Below, one piece after another: positions 1 to 6,437 of a DNA stretch of 7,321 bases (position 1 is the first letter of the stretch; every line of letters begins with the position of its first letter). The position numbers and the translations under genes were made by a program. This DNA is from a bacterium. GTDB lineage: Bacteria; Zhuqueibacterota; Zhuqueibacteria; Oleimicrobiales; Geothermoviventaceae. The notes beneath the pieces were generated by a model that saw nothing but the letters and a program-made list of their open reading frames with translations, was not told the DNA's origin and did no database searches. The stretch is taken from positions 1-7,321 of the forward strand of contig JAPWUV010000022.1 of the NCBI GenBank assembly GCA_028275345.1, given 5' to 3'.

Positions 1-12
1 TCACGAGAGTTG

Positions 13-849
13 TTACGCCTCCAAATATACGCGGGTTTTCCCCGCCCACCCGAATCCGAAGCTCAACGCTTCCCCGCCAGAGATCAGCGCGCGCAGAGTG
101 TCCCTCGTGAGACTGACCTCCGCTTGGAGTTTGCCCGAGGTGATCGCGTTCACGGCGCGGGAGTTGATCCGCACCTTCTCATCGCCCGCGAAGGCCATGC
201 GGGCGAAGAAGTGGGTGCTGTGGAAGTGGCTGTCAGGGAAGCCGGCGCGGTGTTTCGGCGCGTAGGGGCCGGCGTTGATGTTGGCGCGCTCCTGGGCGAT
301 GAAGATGACGATGTAGTAGGTGAATTGATTCATCCAATCCAAGAACATCTGGATGCCGCGCCAGATGTTCCCCAGGCGGTCGGTATCATCGCCCCGGAGA
401 TCTGTCGCCGCGTCTACCGCGATGACTGGCAGTCGGATTACGCCTCGCGGCGGGGGCTTCCCGAGGTCGCCCTTCAGCGTGTCGGTGACTACAGAGGCTT
501 TGACCCCTGAAGAAGGTCCCATCACTATTCTCGTAATGGGGCAATCTCCGTTGTGCTCAACTGAATGAATCCGATTGGACTCCAAGAGAAGATGGATGGG
601 GACTATCTCGATGGGCGGCAATGATATGTTCCCTCGCCTGTTCTTCGCGGATTTGCCTTGACCCTTCCTTTGGAGCTGGTGGAGCGCATCGAAAGTCGCG
701 TGAAGCATCCCATGGGCCAGGGTTGTCTTCCCCACACCAGCCGGTCCAGTCAAAACAACAACCGACCGGTTGTAGGTTTTCCCCGGCAACCCGAAGATGC
801 CGGGGAGGGAAATCTCCAGCAGGTCGATATCGGCCACCTTCACGCTCAT
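13..849 (-). CDS. RecA/KaiC-like P-loop ATPase, 278 aa
   Basis: The protein opens with the pattern of KaiC/RadA-type ATPases: a short lead (LPGIFGLPGKTYNRS), a strand VVVLT, and Walker A GPAGVGKT (35-42, Lys41). A strand ending LLLES (E90) matches the position of the 'LEES' catalytic glutamate in KaiC-like proteins. Walker B is RLPVIAVDAA (139-148, Asp146). YYIVIFIAQER (178-188) fits the RecA-type strand with a polar sensor (Gln186). Residues ~56-78 form a basic insertion (RKGQGKSAKNRRGN) that might contact DNA. The length suits a single-domain RecA-fold protein; it is too short for full RecA or DnaB. The stop at 15-13 is near the window edge. A replication, plasmid-maintenance or transfer role fits the neighbourhood but is not shown. 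Parts of the gene are markedly less GC-rich than the translocase gene: 29 of 60 bases at 541-600 are G or C, against 45 of 60 at 3001-3060. Confidence 0.88.
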   Translation of the reverse strand: MSVKVADIDLLEISLPGIFGLPGKTYNRSVVVLTGPAGVGKTTLAHGMLHATFDALHQLQRKGQGKSAKNRRGNISLPPIEIVPIHLLLESNRIHSVEHNGDCPITRIVMGPSSGVKASVVTDTLKGDLGKPPPRGVIRLPVIAVDAATDLRGDDTDRLGNIWRGIQMFLDWMNQFTYYIVIFIAQERANINAGPYAPKHRAGFPDSHFHSTHFFARMAFAGDEKVRINSRAVNAITSGKLQAEVSLTRDTLRALISGGEALSFGFGWAGKTRVYLEA

Positions 850-1048
850 GTTCCCCTCCAGCGGCTTGGTCTCCTCCATGTTACGCGGGCGGCGCGCGTT
901 TGGCAATGGCACGCTTGCGCATCTTGGGGACAAGAGCGGCCACACGAGGAATTGTGCGTGGCCTTGATTCGGGAGACGTCCCAAGCTGGCGTCCACGGCG
1001 CGGCGGAGGCTCACGGGGGACACCACATGTTACTGAACGCGTAGAGGC
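850..1048 (-). other. 199-nt gap between two genes, no secure feature
   Basis: This gap precedes the ATPase gene. In the frame of the upstream gene, reading continues open for 55 codons after its TAG (1051-1049) to a TAA at 883-881. That stretch would encode a basic tail including VPKMRKRAIAKRAPPA. A second frame, joined to the ATPase gene, is open from a GTG at 1026. Neither has a convincing ribosome site or start. Two open frames over this length are unremarkable in GC-rich DNA. I see no clear promoter or terminator. A 7-bp stem (CTCGAGG/CCTCGAG, 1059-1075) lies at the very end of the upstream gene. Confidence 0.4.
855..859 (-). promoter_or_regulatory. Ribosome binding site deciding the ATPase start
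   Basis: The minus strand reads GGAGG then GGAAC and ATG (849), a 5-nt spacer. The in-frame ATG ten codons earlier (879) and the GTG at 1026 lack such a site, so the protein is taken as 278 rather than 288 or 337 residues. Confidence 0.75.
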
Positions 1049-1828
1049 CTATGCCTTTCTCGAGGCCTCCTCGAGGAAGAAGGCGTGGATTTGGGGACCT
1101 CCGCCTGGCCCCTTCACCGTGAAGGCGACCCCACCCCTCTCCCAGCCCCTCCGGGCGCTGGCGGCCATCTGCCTCAGAGCGCCCAGCACCCCGCGCCGGG
1201 CCAGCCTTTCCGTCGCCGCCTGACTGCGGCGGAAAGCATCCCGGACCAGCAGGAAGGCCACCATCATAGCCTCGTCCGCCACGGCGACCTGAAGCCTCGT
1301 CCGGGAGCCGACCCGCACGGACAAATGCGCAATCCCTTGGACCAGATAGGTCCCAGCCAGCGTCTTGAGGACCGGGACGGCGTGCTCGGAAAGCAGGTGG
1401 CCGAAAAGCAGGGAGAGGCCCACACTGCCTCCTGGATCCTGCCTAGGAAGGAGAAGGAAGGAAACCAGGCCAGCCCTCCGGGCCGGGGGGTCCCGCCAGA
1501 GCGGGATCTCCAAAACGCTCCCTTCCGGGATCAGAAGGTCGATCTCAGGAGCGGGGAGGTGGGCCTCATCGCCCAGCGTTTCCTCCACGATCCCGCGCAG
1601 GACCGCCTGGAGGCTCAGCAACACTCCCTCCGCATCGGCCATCTGGATCAGGTCGAAGAGGGAGATCTCCTCCCGTAGCGGCTCCGGCAACTCCTCGGCT
1701 TCCCGGACGAGCCGAACCGACGCGCCCCATTCGGGCATCTCCAAAAAGGCCAGTCCTCCCTTCCTGACGAGAAGCCAGTCGGGAGATGGGGGATCCGCCA
1801 TTACGGCAAGGAAGCGGTTCCAGCTCAT
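1049..1828 (-). CDS. Unknown soluble protein, 259 aa
   Basis: I chose the ATG at 1828 (MSWNRFLAV) because purine-rich AGGAGAGG lies 7-10 nt upstream. The alternative ATG nine codons earlier (1855) falls inside a perfect hairpin and has no ribosome site. The N-terminal part (1-60) looks beta-rich (WLLVRKGGLAFLEM, ASVRLVREAEEL). Residues ~60-90 form a helix (SLFDLIQMADAEGVLLSLQAV). The middle has strands around EIDLLIPEGSVLEIPLW and AGLVSFLLLPRQ. A hydrophobic helix (GLSLLFGHLLSEHAVPVLKTL) is followed by VQGIAHLSVRVGSRTRLQVAV. The C-terminal ~80 residues are helical and Arg-rich (FRRSQAATERLARRGVLGAL) before a final strand. There are no clear membrane spans, P-loop or metal motif. The high GC matches the translocase gene. 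I recognise no family and assign no function. Confidence 0.8.
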   Translation of the reverse strand: MSWNRFLAVMADPPSPDWLLVRKGGLAFLEMPEWGASVRLVREAEELPEPLREEISLFDLIQMADAEGVLLSLQAVLRGIVEETLGDEAHLPAPEIDLLIPEGSVLEIPLWRDPPARRAGLVSFLLLPRQDPGGSVGLSLLFGHLLSEHAVPVLKTLAGTYLVQGIAHLSVRVGSRTRLQVAVADEAMMVAFLLVRDAFRRSQAATERLARRGVLGALRQMAASARRGWERGGVAFTVKGPGGGPQIHAFFLEEASRKA

Positions 1829-1835
1829 TCGCCCG

Positions 1836-1851
1836 CCTCTCCTGGGAGAGG
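1836..1851 (-). promoter_or_regulatory. Second hairpin covering the ribosome site of the next gene
   Basis: CCTCTC (1836-1841) and GAGAGG (1846-1851) are perfect complements with a 4-nt loop. On the minus strand this stem contains the AGGAG ribosome-site candidate (1843-1839). Its outer two bases (1850-1851) are also the first two bases of the 16-bp inverted repeat, so the two hairpins compete at their junction. Formation of the long hairpin would shorten this one to 4 bp. Whether this matters for translation is inference. Confidence 0.45.
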
Positions 1852-1887
1852 CCATGGCCGCATGCGATGCGGCATGCGGCCATGGCC
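1850..1887. repeat. Perfect 16-bp inverted repeat (hairpin) between two genes
   Basis: The arms GGCCATGGCCGCATGC (1850-1865) and GCATGCGGCCATGGCC (1872-1887) are exact reverse complements, separated by the 6-nt loop GATGCG. Each arm is itself two palindromes side by side: GGCCATGGCC and GCATGC. The repeat sits in the 76-nt gap between the stop at 1905 and the preferred start at 1828. On neither strand is it followed by a T run, so it is not a standard intrinsic terminator. It could be an RNA hairpin that protects or processes the mRNA, a protein-binding operator, or a recombination site. An alternative ATG for the next gene (1855) lies inside it. Confidence 0.85.
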
Positions 1888-1904
1888 CAGGGTGGGGAGC
1901 TCGG

Positions 1905-2369
1905 CTAAGACTTCGGCTCGGTCAGGGGGACGGTCCTGACCTCGACGGCGAGGACTCGCTCGTAGAAGTTGAAGAAGAAGTTGCCCGCGTCATCCCGACG
2001 CATGTTGGCCCGGATCACGTAGCAGGGCGGGATCTTCTTTTCTTGCACGGCCCTCTGGATGGCCTGGAGCAACTCGGCCAGCATCTGGATGGGCAGGACG
2101 GGCTCGACGACGATCACGTGCGACACGCCCGGCGGCACCTTGCCGCCGCCGGCGTCCTCGCGCGCGGCCTGCTCGATCAGGCCGATCACCTCTTGGACGT
2201 TGGAGACAGCACCCTTGTGCTCGTGGATGCTCATGGAATACGTCCCCCCATAACCCTCCTTCTGCAACAATTTGCCGATGGCCTCCTGCAGGGCCTGCCT
2301 TTGCTCATCCGACATCTCGTGCCGGGTGAGCCGGAACACTGTGACATGCACGGCATGGACGTCGCTCAT
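1905..2369 (-). CDS. Soluble alpha/beta protein, 154 aa, unknown function
   Basis: The start is supported by AGGAGG at 6 nt. The predicted pattern alternates strands and helices: strand HAVHVTVFRLTRHE (5-18), helix EQRQALQEAIGKLL, strand YSMSIHEHKG, helix VQEVIGLIEQAAR, strand VSHVIVVEPV, helix IQMLAELLQAIQRAV, then strands CYVIRANMRR and NFFFNFYERVLAVEVRTVPL. The TRHEMS...EQ segment right after the first strand and the FxFYER...VEVRTVPL ending look like conserved family features. I have an impression of small phage- or plasmid-borne proteins with a similar 'TRH...EQ' start but cannot name a family. There is no membrane segment or P-loop. Cys and His are too few and scattered for a zinc site. 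It lies 54 nt after the membrane-protein gene and is followed by a large inverted repeat. A Rossmann-like regulatory or binding protein is possible; the function is unknown. Confidence 0.82.
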   Translation of the reverse strand: MSDVHAVHVTVFRLTRHEMSDEQRQALQEAIGKLLQKEGYGGTYSMSIHEHKGAVSNVQEVIGLIEQAAREDAGGGKVPPGVSHVIVVEPVLPIQMLAELLQAIQRAVQEKKIPPCYVIRANMRRDDAGNFFFNFYERVLAVEVRTVPLTEPKS

Positions 2370-2375
2370 GGATTT

Positions 2376-2391
2376 CCTCCTTTCGGAAAGG
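2376..2391 (-). promoter_or_regulatory. Strong ribosome binding site with a small overlapping hairpin
   Basis: AGGAGG (2381-2376) lies 6 nt before the ATG at 2369. Just upstream and overlapping it, the transcript reads CCTTTCCGAAAGG (2391-2379), which can form a 5-bp stem (CCTTT/AAAGG) with a 3-nt loop and would mask part of the ribosome site. The stem is short and may have no function. The ribosome site itself is clear. Confidence 0.55.
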
Positions 2392-2423
2392 GGTGTTTGC
2401 CAAGATTCTACCCGCCCGCGGCC

Positions 2424-2777
2424 TCACTGCGATGGAAACGGAGGCGCGATCCCTTGGATGACACCCAGAACGAAGTTTCCGACCGTCCTTGCCAGCTCCT
2501 GCATGGCGGATGGCTCGATCCCGAACAGGATGCCTCGCAACGGATCCTGCACCACGATCTGGGCGGCCATGGAGGCGGCCAGCAAGGCGGCGACCACCCG
2601 CATAATCGTCCAGAGATCTGGAACTGCCACCACCCCGTGCCGGGCCGACGAGAACAGCCCCGCCACATGCCCGACCGCCCAGACCACAAGGGCCAGCAGG
2701 CTCACCCCTAGGACCGCCAGCAGGGCCAGCAGGACCAGGACGGAAGCCCCCCACAACATCAGCGCTCCGAAATCCAT
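2424..2777 (-). CDS. Small integral membrane protein, 117 aa, partner candidate of the translocase
   Basis: The start is set by GAGGAGG 6 nt upstream. Residues ~5-42 are an unusually long, almost unbroken hydrophobic stretch (LMLWGASVLVLLALLAVLG onward) that could span the membrane once with a long helix or twice as a hairpin. A short polar segment (43-57, SSARHG) follows, then a second membrane segment at ~58-76 (IMRVVAALLAASMAAQIVV). Residues ~90-110 form a third, amphipathic helix (ARTVGNFVLGVIQGI). No signal-peptidase site, cysteines or catalytic motif is seen. The gene lies 17 nt after the membrane translocase, so the two are almost certainly co-expressed and may interact. The size and two-helix layout loosely recall VirB2-type pilins, but I see no sequence match and do not call it one. 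Confidence 0.8.
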   Translation of the reverse strand: MDFGALMLWGASVLVLLALLAVLGVSLLALVVWAVGHVAGLFSSARHGVVAVPDLWTIMRVVAALLAASMAAQIVVQDPLRGILFGIEPSAMQELARTVGNFVLGVIQGIAPPFPSQ

Positions 2778-2783
2778 CTTCCG

Positions 2784-2790
2784 CCTCCTC
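2784..2790 (-). promoter_or_regulatory. Ribosome binding site of the small membrane protein gene
   Basis: The minus strand reads GAGGAGG, with a 6-nt spacer (CGGAAG) before the ATG at 2777. It lies within the 17-nt gap after the translocase stop, so the small gene has its own strong initiation signal and needs no separate promoter. Confidence 0.75.
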
Positions 2791-2794
2791 GGGC

Positions 2795-5700
2795 TCAGGC
2801 CTGGATTTGCGCATGCAACACCGCGGCGATGTCAGCGATGGCTTTCTGTCCGATGGACAGAGTCCGCTGGGTCGCGTTCGGGTCGCCCTCCCACGGCCAG
2901 GACAGCATCTCCGCCAGCATCTCCCGCAACTCCCGCGCCGGATCCGGAGCCGAGGCCAGCCGGGACAACATGGGGAAGCCCTCCCGGCCCGCGACGCCGC
3001 GGGCCAGCCTCAGCAGGGCCTCCAGGGACTCCTGGCTCACCCGGTAGGGACGCGGCTCCGGCAGGCGGGCCAGGGCCTCCGGCGGCGTGTAGGGCGGGTA
3101 GATCAGGTCGCCGCCGTATTTCTCCCCGCCTCGTTCGTCGCCGGAGGTGATCAGCCGATCCCCATCCAGCGCGCCGTAGGCCGTCGAGCGCGGCAGAAGA
3201 AGCCACGTGTAGGTCGGCAGAGATCCCTGCCCTCCCGACCCGGATACGTAAATGGTCCGGATGGTCGCCATGGCCTGCTTCATCTCGTCCGACAGCAACG
3301 AGACAACGAGTTGTTGCGGGACCGATGGCCCGAGCATGACGTTGCAGTTGTCCCGCATGGAGGACAGACTGAAGGCCTCCTTGCGAGGCGACTGGGTGGC
3401 GACGATCACCGAGACCCCCGCCGAGGCCCCCATCAGGATCACCCGGTTGAGACAGGCGTTCAGGATCTCCACGGCGCTGACCTGAACCGGCTTGTCCTGC
3501 CCGGGGATCTCCACCTTGATCGCCCGCAACTGCCCCATGGCGTCCTGGATGCCCCAGAACTCGTCGATCTTGACGAGCAACCAGGCGGCGGCCTCCGGCA
3601 GGATGGCCGCAATCCTGCCGAACACCGTGGGGTCCTGCAGGGCCTGCTGGATCAAGGCCGGGACCTCCTCCCCCTCCTGGCGGAGGATCTCCGCGGCCCG
3701 CTGGATCTCCGCGGCGAAGGCGTTGCGGGCCACGACCGCCGCCGCGGCGGCGGAGTAGGCCCACAGGATGGGCCAGGGGTTGGTGGCGTCGAAGGACATG
3801 GGCGGCAACAACATGTGGCGGGCCATGGGGGCCAGCATGCTGGCCGTCTCGCCCTTGCCGTCGATGAAGAAGCTGGAGAGGCGGAAGGGCAACTTGGGAT
3901 CCAGATCGGCCAAGGCCAGGCGCATCAGCATGCCCGCCATGGCCACGGACTTGCCGCTCCGTGTGGGCGCGGCGATGACCATGTGGGCCGAGCGGCGGGG
4001 CGAGGCCATCAGGCCGAAGGGCATGTAGCCCGCGCTGGCCCCGCGCATGGCGGAGTAGGCGAACGGAACAAAGACCTCCCGACCGAAGACGCGGTGACGC
4101 AACTCCTCCCCCGCCCGCCGGGTGAGCTCCTTCTGCTGCTCCGCGCCCAGTGGGCGCATTCGGCCCACGCGAAGCCCCATGGCCTTCTCATCCCACGTAG
4201 CCCCGGGGATGACGATTTGCCTCTTCCGCATCCGCTCCAGTGCGCCGGAGACGGCTGGGGCGATCACCTTCGGCTCCTTCAGCATCTCCGCCAGGGTCGG
4301 CCCCTTCCCCTTCTCCCCGTCGTCGTCGTCAAAGCCGTAGCGACGCCCGGGCCTCCGGAAGGGGATGCCCCTGACCTCCCGCTCCCCTCCGTCGTCCCCG
4401 TCCTGGACCTCCGGCACGTCCTCGGGCCGGAACTCGGCCAGGGCGGGTTGCGGGTAGAAGCGGATGAGGGAGGTGTAGACACAGTTTTGGGCACTTGGGA
4501 TGATCAGCGGCTGGCCGGATTCCAAGATCTCCCGCACCGCCCGCGCCGCCTCCATCCATATCCGCCGGCTGTCCGCGGGGGCCTCGGGGTTCTCCGAGGC
4601 CGCCTCCAGGGCCAGGACGTAGCGCTGGAGGGCCGCGCGCAGGCCAAGGGAGGCCTCGACCTCTCGCACCAGCTCCAGGATCTCGGGGTCGGCCCTTACG
4701 GGGACCAGGCGCACCCGTATGGAGCGAGCCCCTTCCGACGCCCGCCCGAACCGAAACAGCCTTCCCTGACGCAGATCCGCCAGCGCCTCCATCAGGCGCG
4801 CCCGCATCTCCGCCCAGGCCTTCCCGAGCTCCTCGTGCGGGATCATCCAAATCCCCGGCGGGCTGGCCACCGCCAGGAGCGCCGCGGCCACGGCATGCAA
4901 CGTAGAGGAAGCCAGATGCCGGGCGATCAGCGAGGCCGCCAGCAACACGCTGAGGGAGGGAGCGCCCTTCGCCTCCACGGACAGGGCCGCCCCCAGCAAC
5001 ACTGGGGACAGGAAGGACAGGAAGGGGATGTGATGGGCGACAGCGGCCAGAACCACCAGCACGTCCGACGCCTGCCGTCCAGCCCCGCCTCCCCCGCCCC
5101 CGATCTGGAAGCTCCCCGCGGATGCGCCCGCGCCGCCCTGCGCCTGTTGTTGCCCGCGCGGTCTCTGGACTGCAGCGATGGCGGAGGCGATGACCCGCAA
5201 AACGGCCATCAGCCCCTTGAGGGGATCCAGCTCGTAGCCAGCGGCCCGATAGGCCGTTGAAACGACGGCGAAGAACGAGGCGATCAGGGCCACCCAAATC
5301 AGCGCCACCACAGTCGTGGCCTGCCCGGCCCCAGACAGGGTGAGGGCCATTGCGGCGCGGACCAGCAACCCGTGGGGGATCAGCAACAGCAGAACAGGGT
5401 GACGGATCCCCAGTGGCGCGTACAGCACAGGCCAGAACGCCGTCAGCCACGCGGCCACGACCGACCCGGCGTGGGCCAGCCATATCGCCGGATGTGGCAG
5501 GGGGAGAACGGGCGGCTTCCGAACGCGCTTGGCATGCCGGGCCAGGTCGTCAAAGAACGGGAGCGGCTCCGCCGGGGCATCAGCGTCTAAGACTTCCCCC
5601 TCAGCAACAACCTCGCTCGCCTTCGCCTCCTCTTCCTTCTCCTCGTCCTTGACGGAGGCTTCCTGAGAGGTGGCCTCCTCCTCGTCATGCTCCGCGACAG

Positions 5701-6379
5701 GAGCGGGCGGCGAGAGCGCGGGCTCCTCGCGGCGGGAAACCATCTCTTCCTCGTCCTCGCCCTCGTCTTCATCTACATCCCCGTAGTCGGGAGCCTGCAA
5801 AACGCCGGCGAGCTTCTCCATGAGGATCTGCTTCGGCTCCCGAGCGCCCGAGGATCCCGCCACCAGGTGGCGCAACGGAGTGGCCTCCTGAAGAGTCGGC
5901 GGCGGCGCGCTGACGGCGTTGCTTTCGATCACCCCCCAAATCGGGTCTGTTTCGGAGAGGAACAGGCTGAACACCTCGACGGATGTGCCCTCTTTCGGAA
6001 CGAGGGTCCGCAGGAAGAGGCGAAACGCCCGCTCCAGCGGGATGCCCGCCTGCTGGGCCTCCGAGACCAGCTTGCCCACAAAGCGCAGGAGCCCTGCCAG
6101 AAGAGCGATAGGATTGTCGCCCGCCGTCGGGATGGGGAAGGAGAGCCCGTGGATCGCTGGCCTGCCCGCGTGAGTCCGGCCCACATAGAGCGGGACCACA
6201 ACCCGGCTCGACCCCCACAGCCGCAGGTGGGCGTACCACAGGCGGGACGGAGGGGAGCCGATCCCTACTTCACCCACCTCTTCGGCCCGCTTCTTGAGCG
6301 CACTGGCCCGCCTGACGTAGGTCCAAGTGTGCTCGACCTCGTTACGCAGGATGATCAGGTTCAGAGGGCGGGATGCCAT
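2795..6379 (-). CDS. Membrane-anchored FtsK/HerA/VirD4-superfamily DNA translocase, 1194 aa
   Basis: A P-loop motor that probably moves DNA at the inner face of the membrane. Residues 1-195 form a soluble N-terminal domain. Residues ~198-270 form a very acidic linker. Residues ~298-379 hold about three membrane segments, then a hydrophobic stretch (386-405), a Gln/Gly-rich loop (~410-436), and two more hydrophobic stretches (439-466 and 475-505). A soluble region with a second acidic patch (684-693) leads to the motor domain. The motor shows Walker A APTRSGKS (804-811), an FIDGKGE motif (838-844) like the D-x-K-G-E of VirD4/TraD and DPK of FtsK, Walker B WLLVKIDEF (933-941, acidic pair D939/E940), VSVIVATQSP (989-998), matching the FtsK 'ILATQRPS' strand, and MRDNCNVMLG (1008-1017). 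A ~110-residue tail follows; I see no FtsK gamma winged-helix signature in it. It is far longer than a typical FtsK motor. Chromosomal FtsK is unlikely given this tail, layout and neighbours. A conjugative or plasmid transfer pump is my inference. Confidence 0.9.
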   Translation of the reverse strand: MASRPLNLIILRNEVEHTWTYVRRASALKKRAEEVGEVGIGSPPSRLWYAHLRLWGSSRVVVPLYVGRTHAGRPAIHGLSFPIPTAGDNPIALLAGLLRFVGKLVSEAQQAGIPLERAFRLFLRTLVPKEGTSVEVFSLFLSETDPIWGVIESNAVSAPPPTLQEATPLRHLVAGSSGAREPKQILMEKLAGVLQAPDYGDVDEDEGEDEEEMVSRREEPALSPPAPVAEHDEEEATSQEASVKDEEKEEEAKASEVVAEGEVLDADAPAEPLPFFDDLARHAKRVRKPPVLPLPHPAIWLAHAGSVVAAWLTAFWPVLYAPLGIRHPVLLLLIPHGLLVRAAMALTLSGAGQATTVVALIWVALIASFFAVVSTAYRAAGYELDPLKGLMAVLRVIASAIAAVQRPRGQQQAQGGAGASAGSFQIGGGGGGAGRQASDVLVVLAAVAHHIPFLSFLSPVLLGAALSVEAKGAPSLSVLLAASLIARHLASSTLHAVAAALLAVASPPGIWMIPHEELGKAWAEMRARLMEALADLRQGRLFRFGRASEGARSIRVRLVPVRADPEILELVREVEASLGLRAALQRYVLALEAASENPEAPADSRRIWMEAARAVREILESGQPLIIPSAQNCVYTSLIRFYPQPALAEFRPEDVPEVQDGDDGGEREVRGIPFRRPGRRYGFDDDDGEKGKGPTLAEMLKEPKVIAPAVSGALERMRKRQIVIPGATWDEKAMGLRVGRMRPLGAEQQKELTRRAGEELRHRVFGREVFVPFAYSAMRGASAGYMPFGLMASPRRSAHMVIAAPTRSGKSVAMAGMLMRLALADLDPKLPFRLSSFFIDGKGETASMLAPMARHMLLPPMSFDATNPWPILWAYSAAAAAVVARNAFAAEIQRAAEILRQEGEEVPALIQQALQDPTVFGRIAAILPEAAAWLLVKIDEFWGIQDAMGQLRAIKVEIPGQDKPVQVSAVEILNACLNRVILMGASAGVSVIVATQSPRKEAFSLSSMRDNCNVMLGPSVPQQLVVSLLSDEMKQAMATIRTIYVSGSGGQGSLPTYTWLLLPRSTAYGALDGDRLITSGDERGGEKYGGDLIYPPYTPPEALARLPEPRPYRVSQESLEALLRLARGVAGREGFPMLSRLASAPDPARELREMLAEMLSWPWEGDPNATQRTLSIGQKAIADIAAVLHAQIQA

Positions 6380-6437
6380 ATAGACCTCCGCGCTGTTCCC
6401 GAACCGCATCGGGACTGGCGCGCGAATCGCTTGCCAT
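6342..6437 (-). CDS. Possible leader peptide (31 aa) overlapping the translocase start
   Basis: This is a weak candidate. An ATG at 6437 has GAGG 6 nt upstream (GAGGTTAGGCATG). The frame encodes 31 residues, starting MASDSRASPDAV and ending PSEPDHPA. It runs across the ribosome site and ATG of the translocase gene (6379) in another frame and stops 38 bases inside that gene. Translation of it would pass over the translocase ribosome site, an arrangement seen in translational coupling. Nothing else supports it: there are no run-like regulatory codons and no recognisable signal. In GC-rich DNA, open frames of this length are common by chance. Confidence 0.15.
   Translation of the reverse strand: MASDSRASPDAVREQRGGLYGIPPSEPDHPA

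Noticed and set aside
2405-2410. Minus-strand TAGAAT resembling a -10 box before the 154-aa gene
   Set aside because: No -35-like hexamer is found at 16-18 nt upstream, and the gene is well placed for co-transcription with the one before it.
1365-2711. Plus-strand open frame of 448 codons
   Set aside because: It lies opposite three minus-strand genes that each have a ribosome site, and it crosses the 16-bp hairpin. No domain is visible.
4580-4601. 8-bp perfect stem (GGCCTCGG/CCGAGGCC) with a 6-nt loop
   Set aside because: It lies inside the translocase coding frame, and stems this short are common in GC-rich sequence.
2807-5260. Long plus-strand open frame of 817 codons opposite the translocase gene
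   Set aside because: It is antisense to a gene with clear P-loop and FtsK motifs. Its product is rich in Gly, Gln, Arg, His and Pro with no fold pattern, as expected from the opposite strand of GC-rich coding DNA.
4329-5483. Minus-strand frame of 384 codons inside the translocase gene
   Set aside because: It is an out-of-frame shadow made of Gly, Arg and Ala; the translocase frame there encodes membrane segments.
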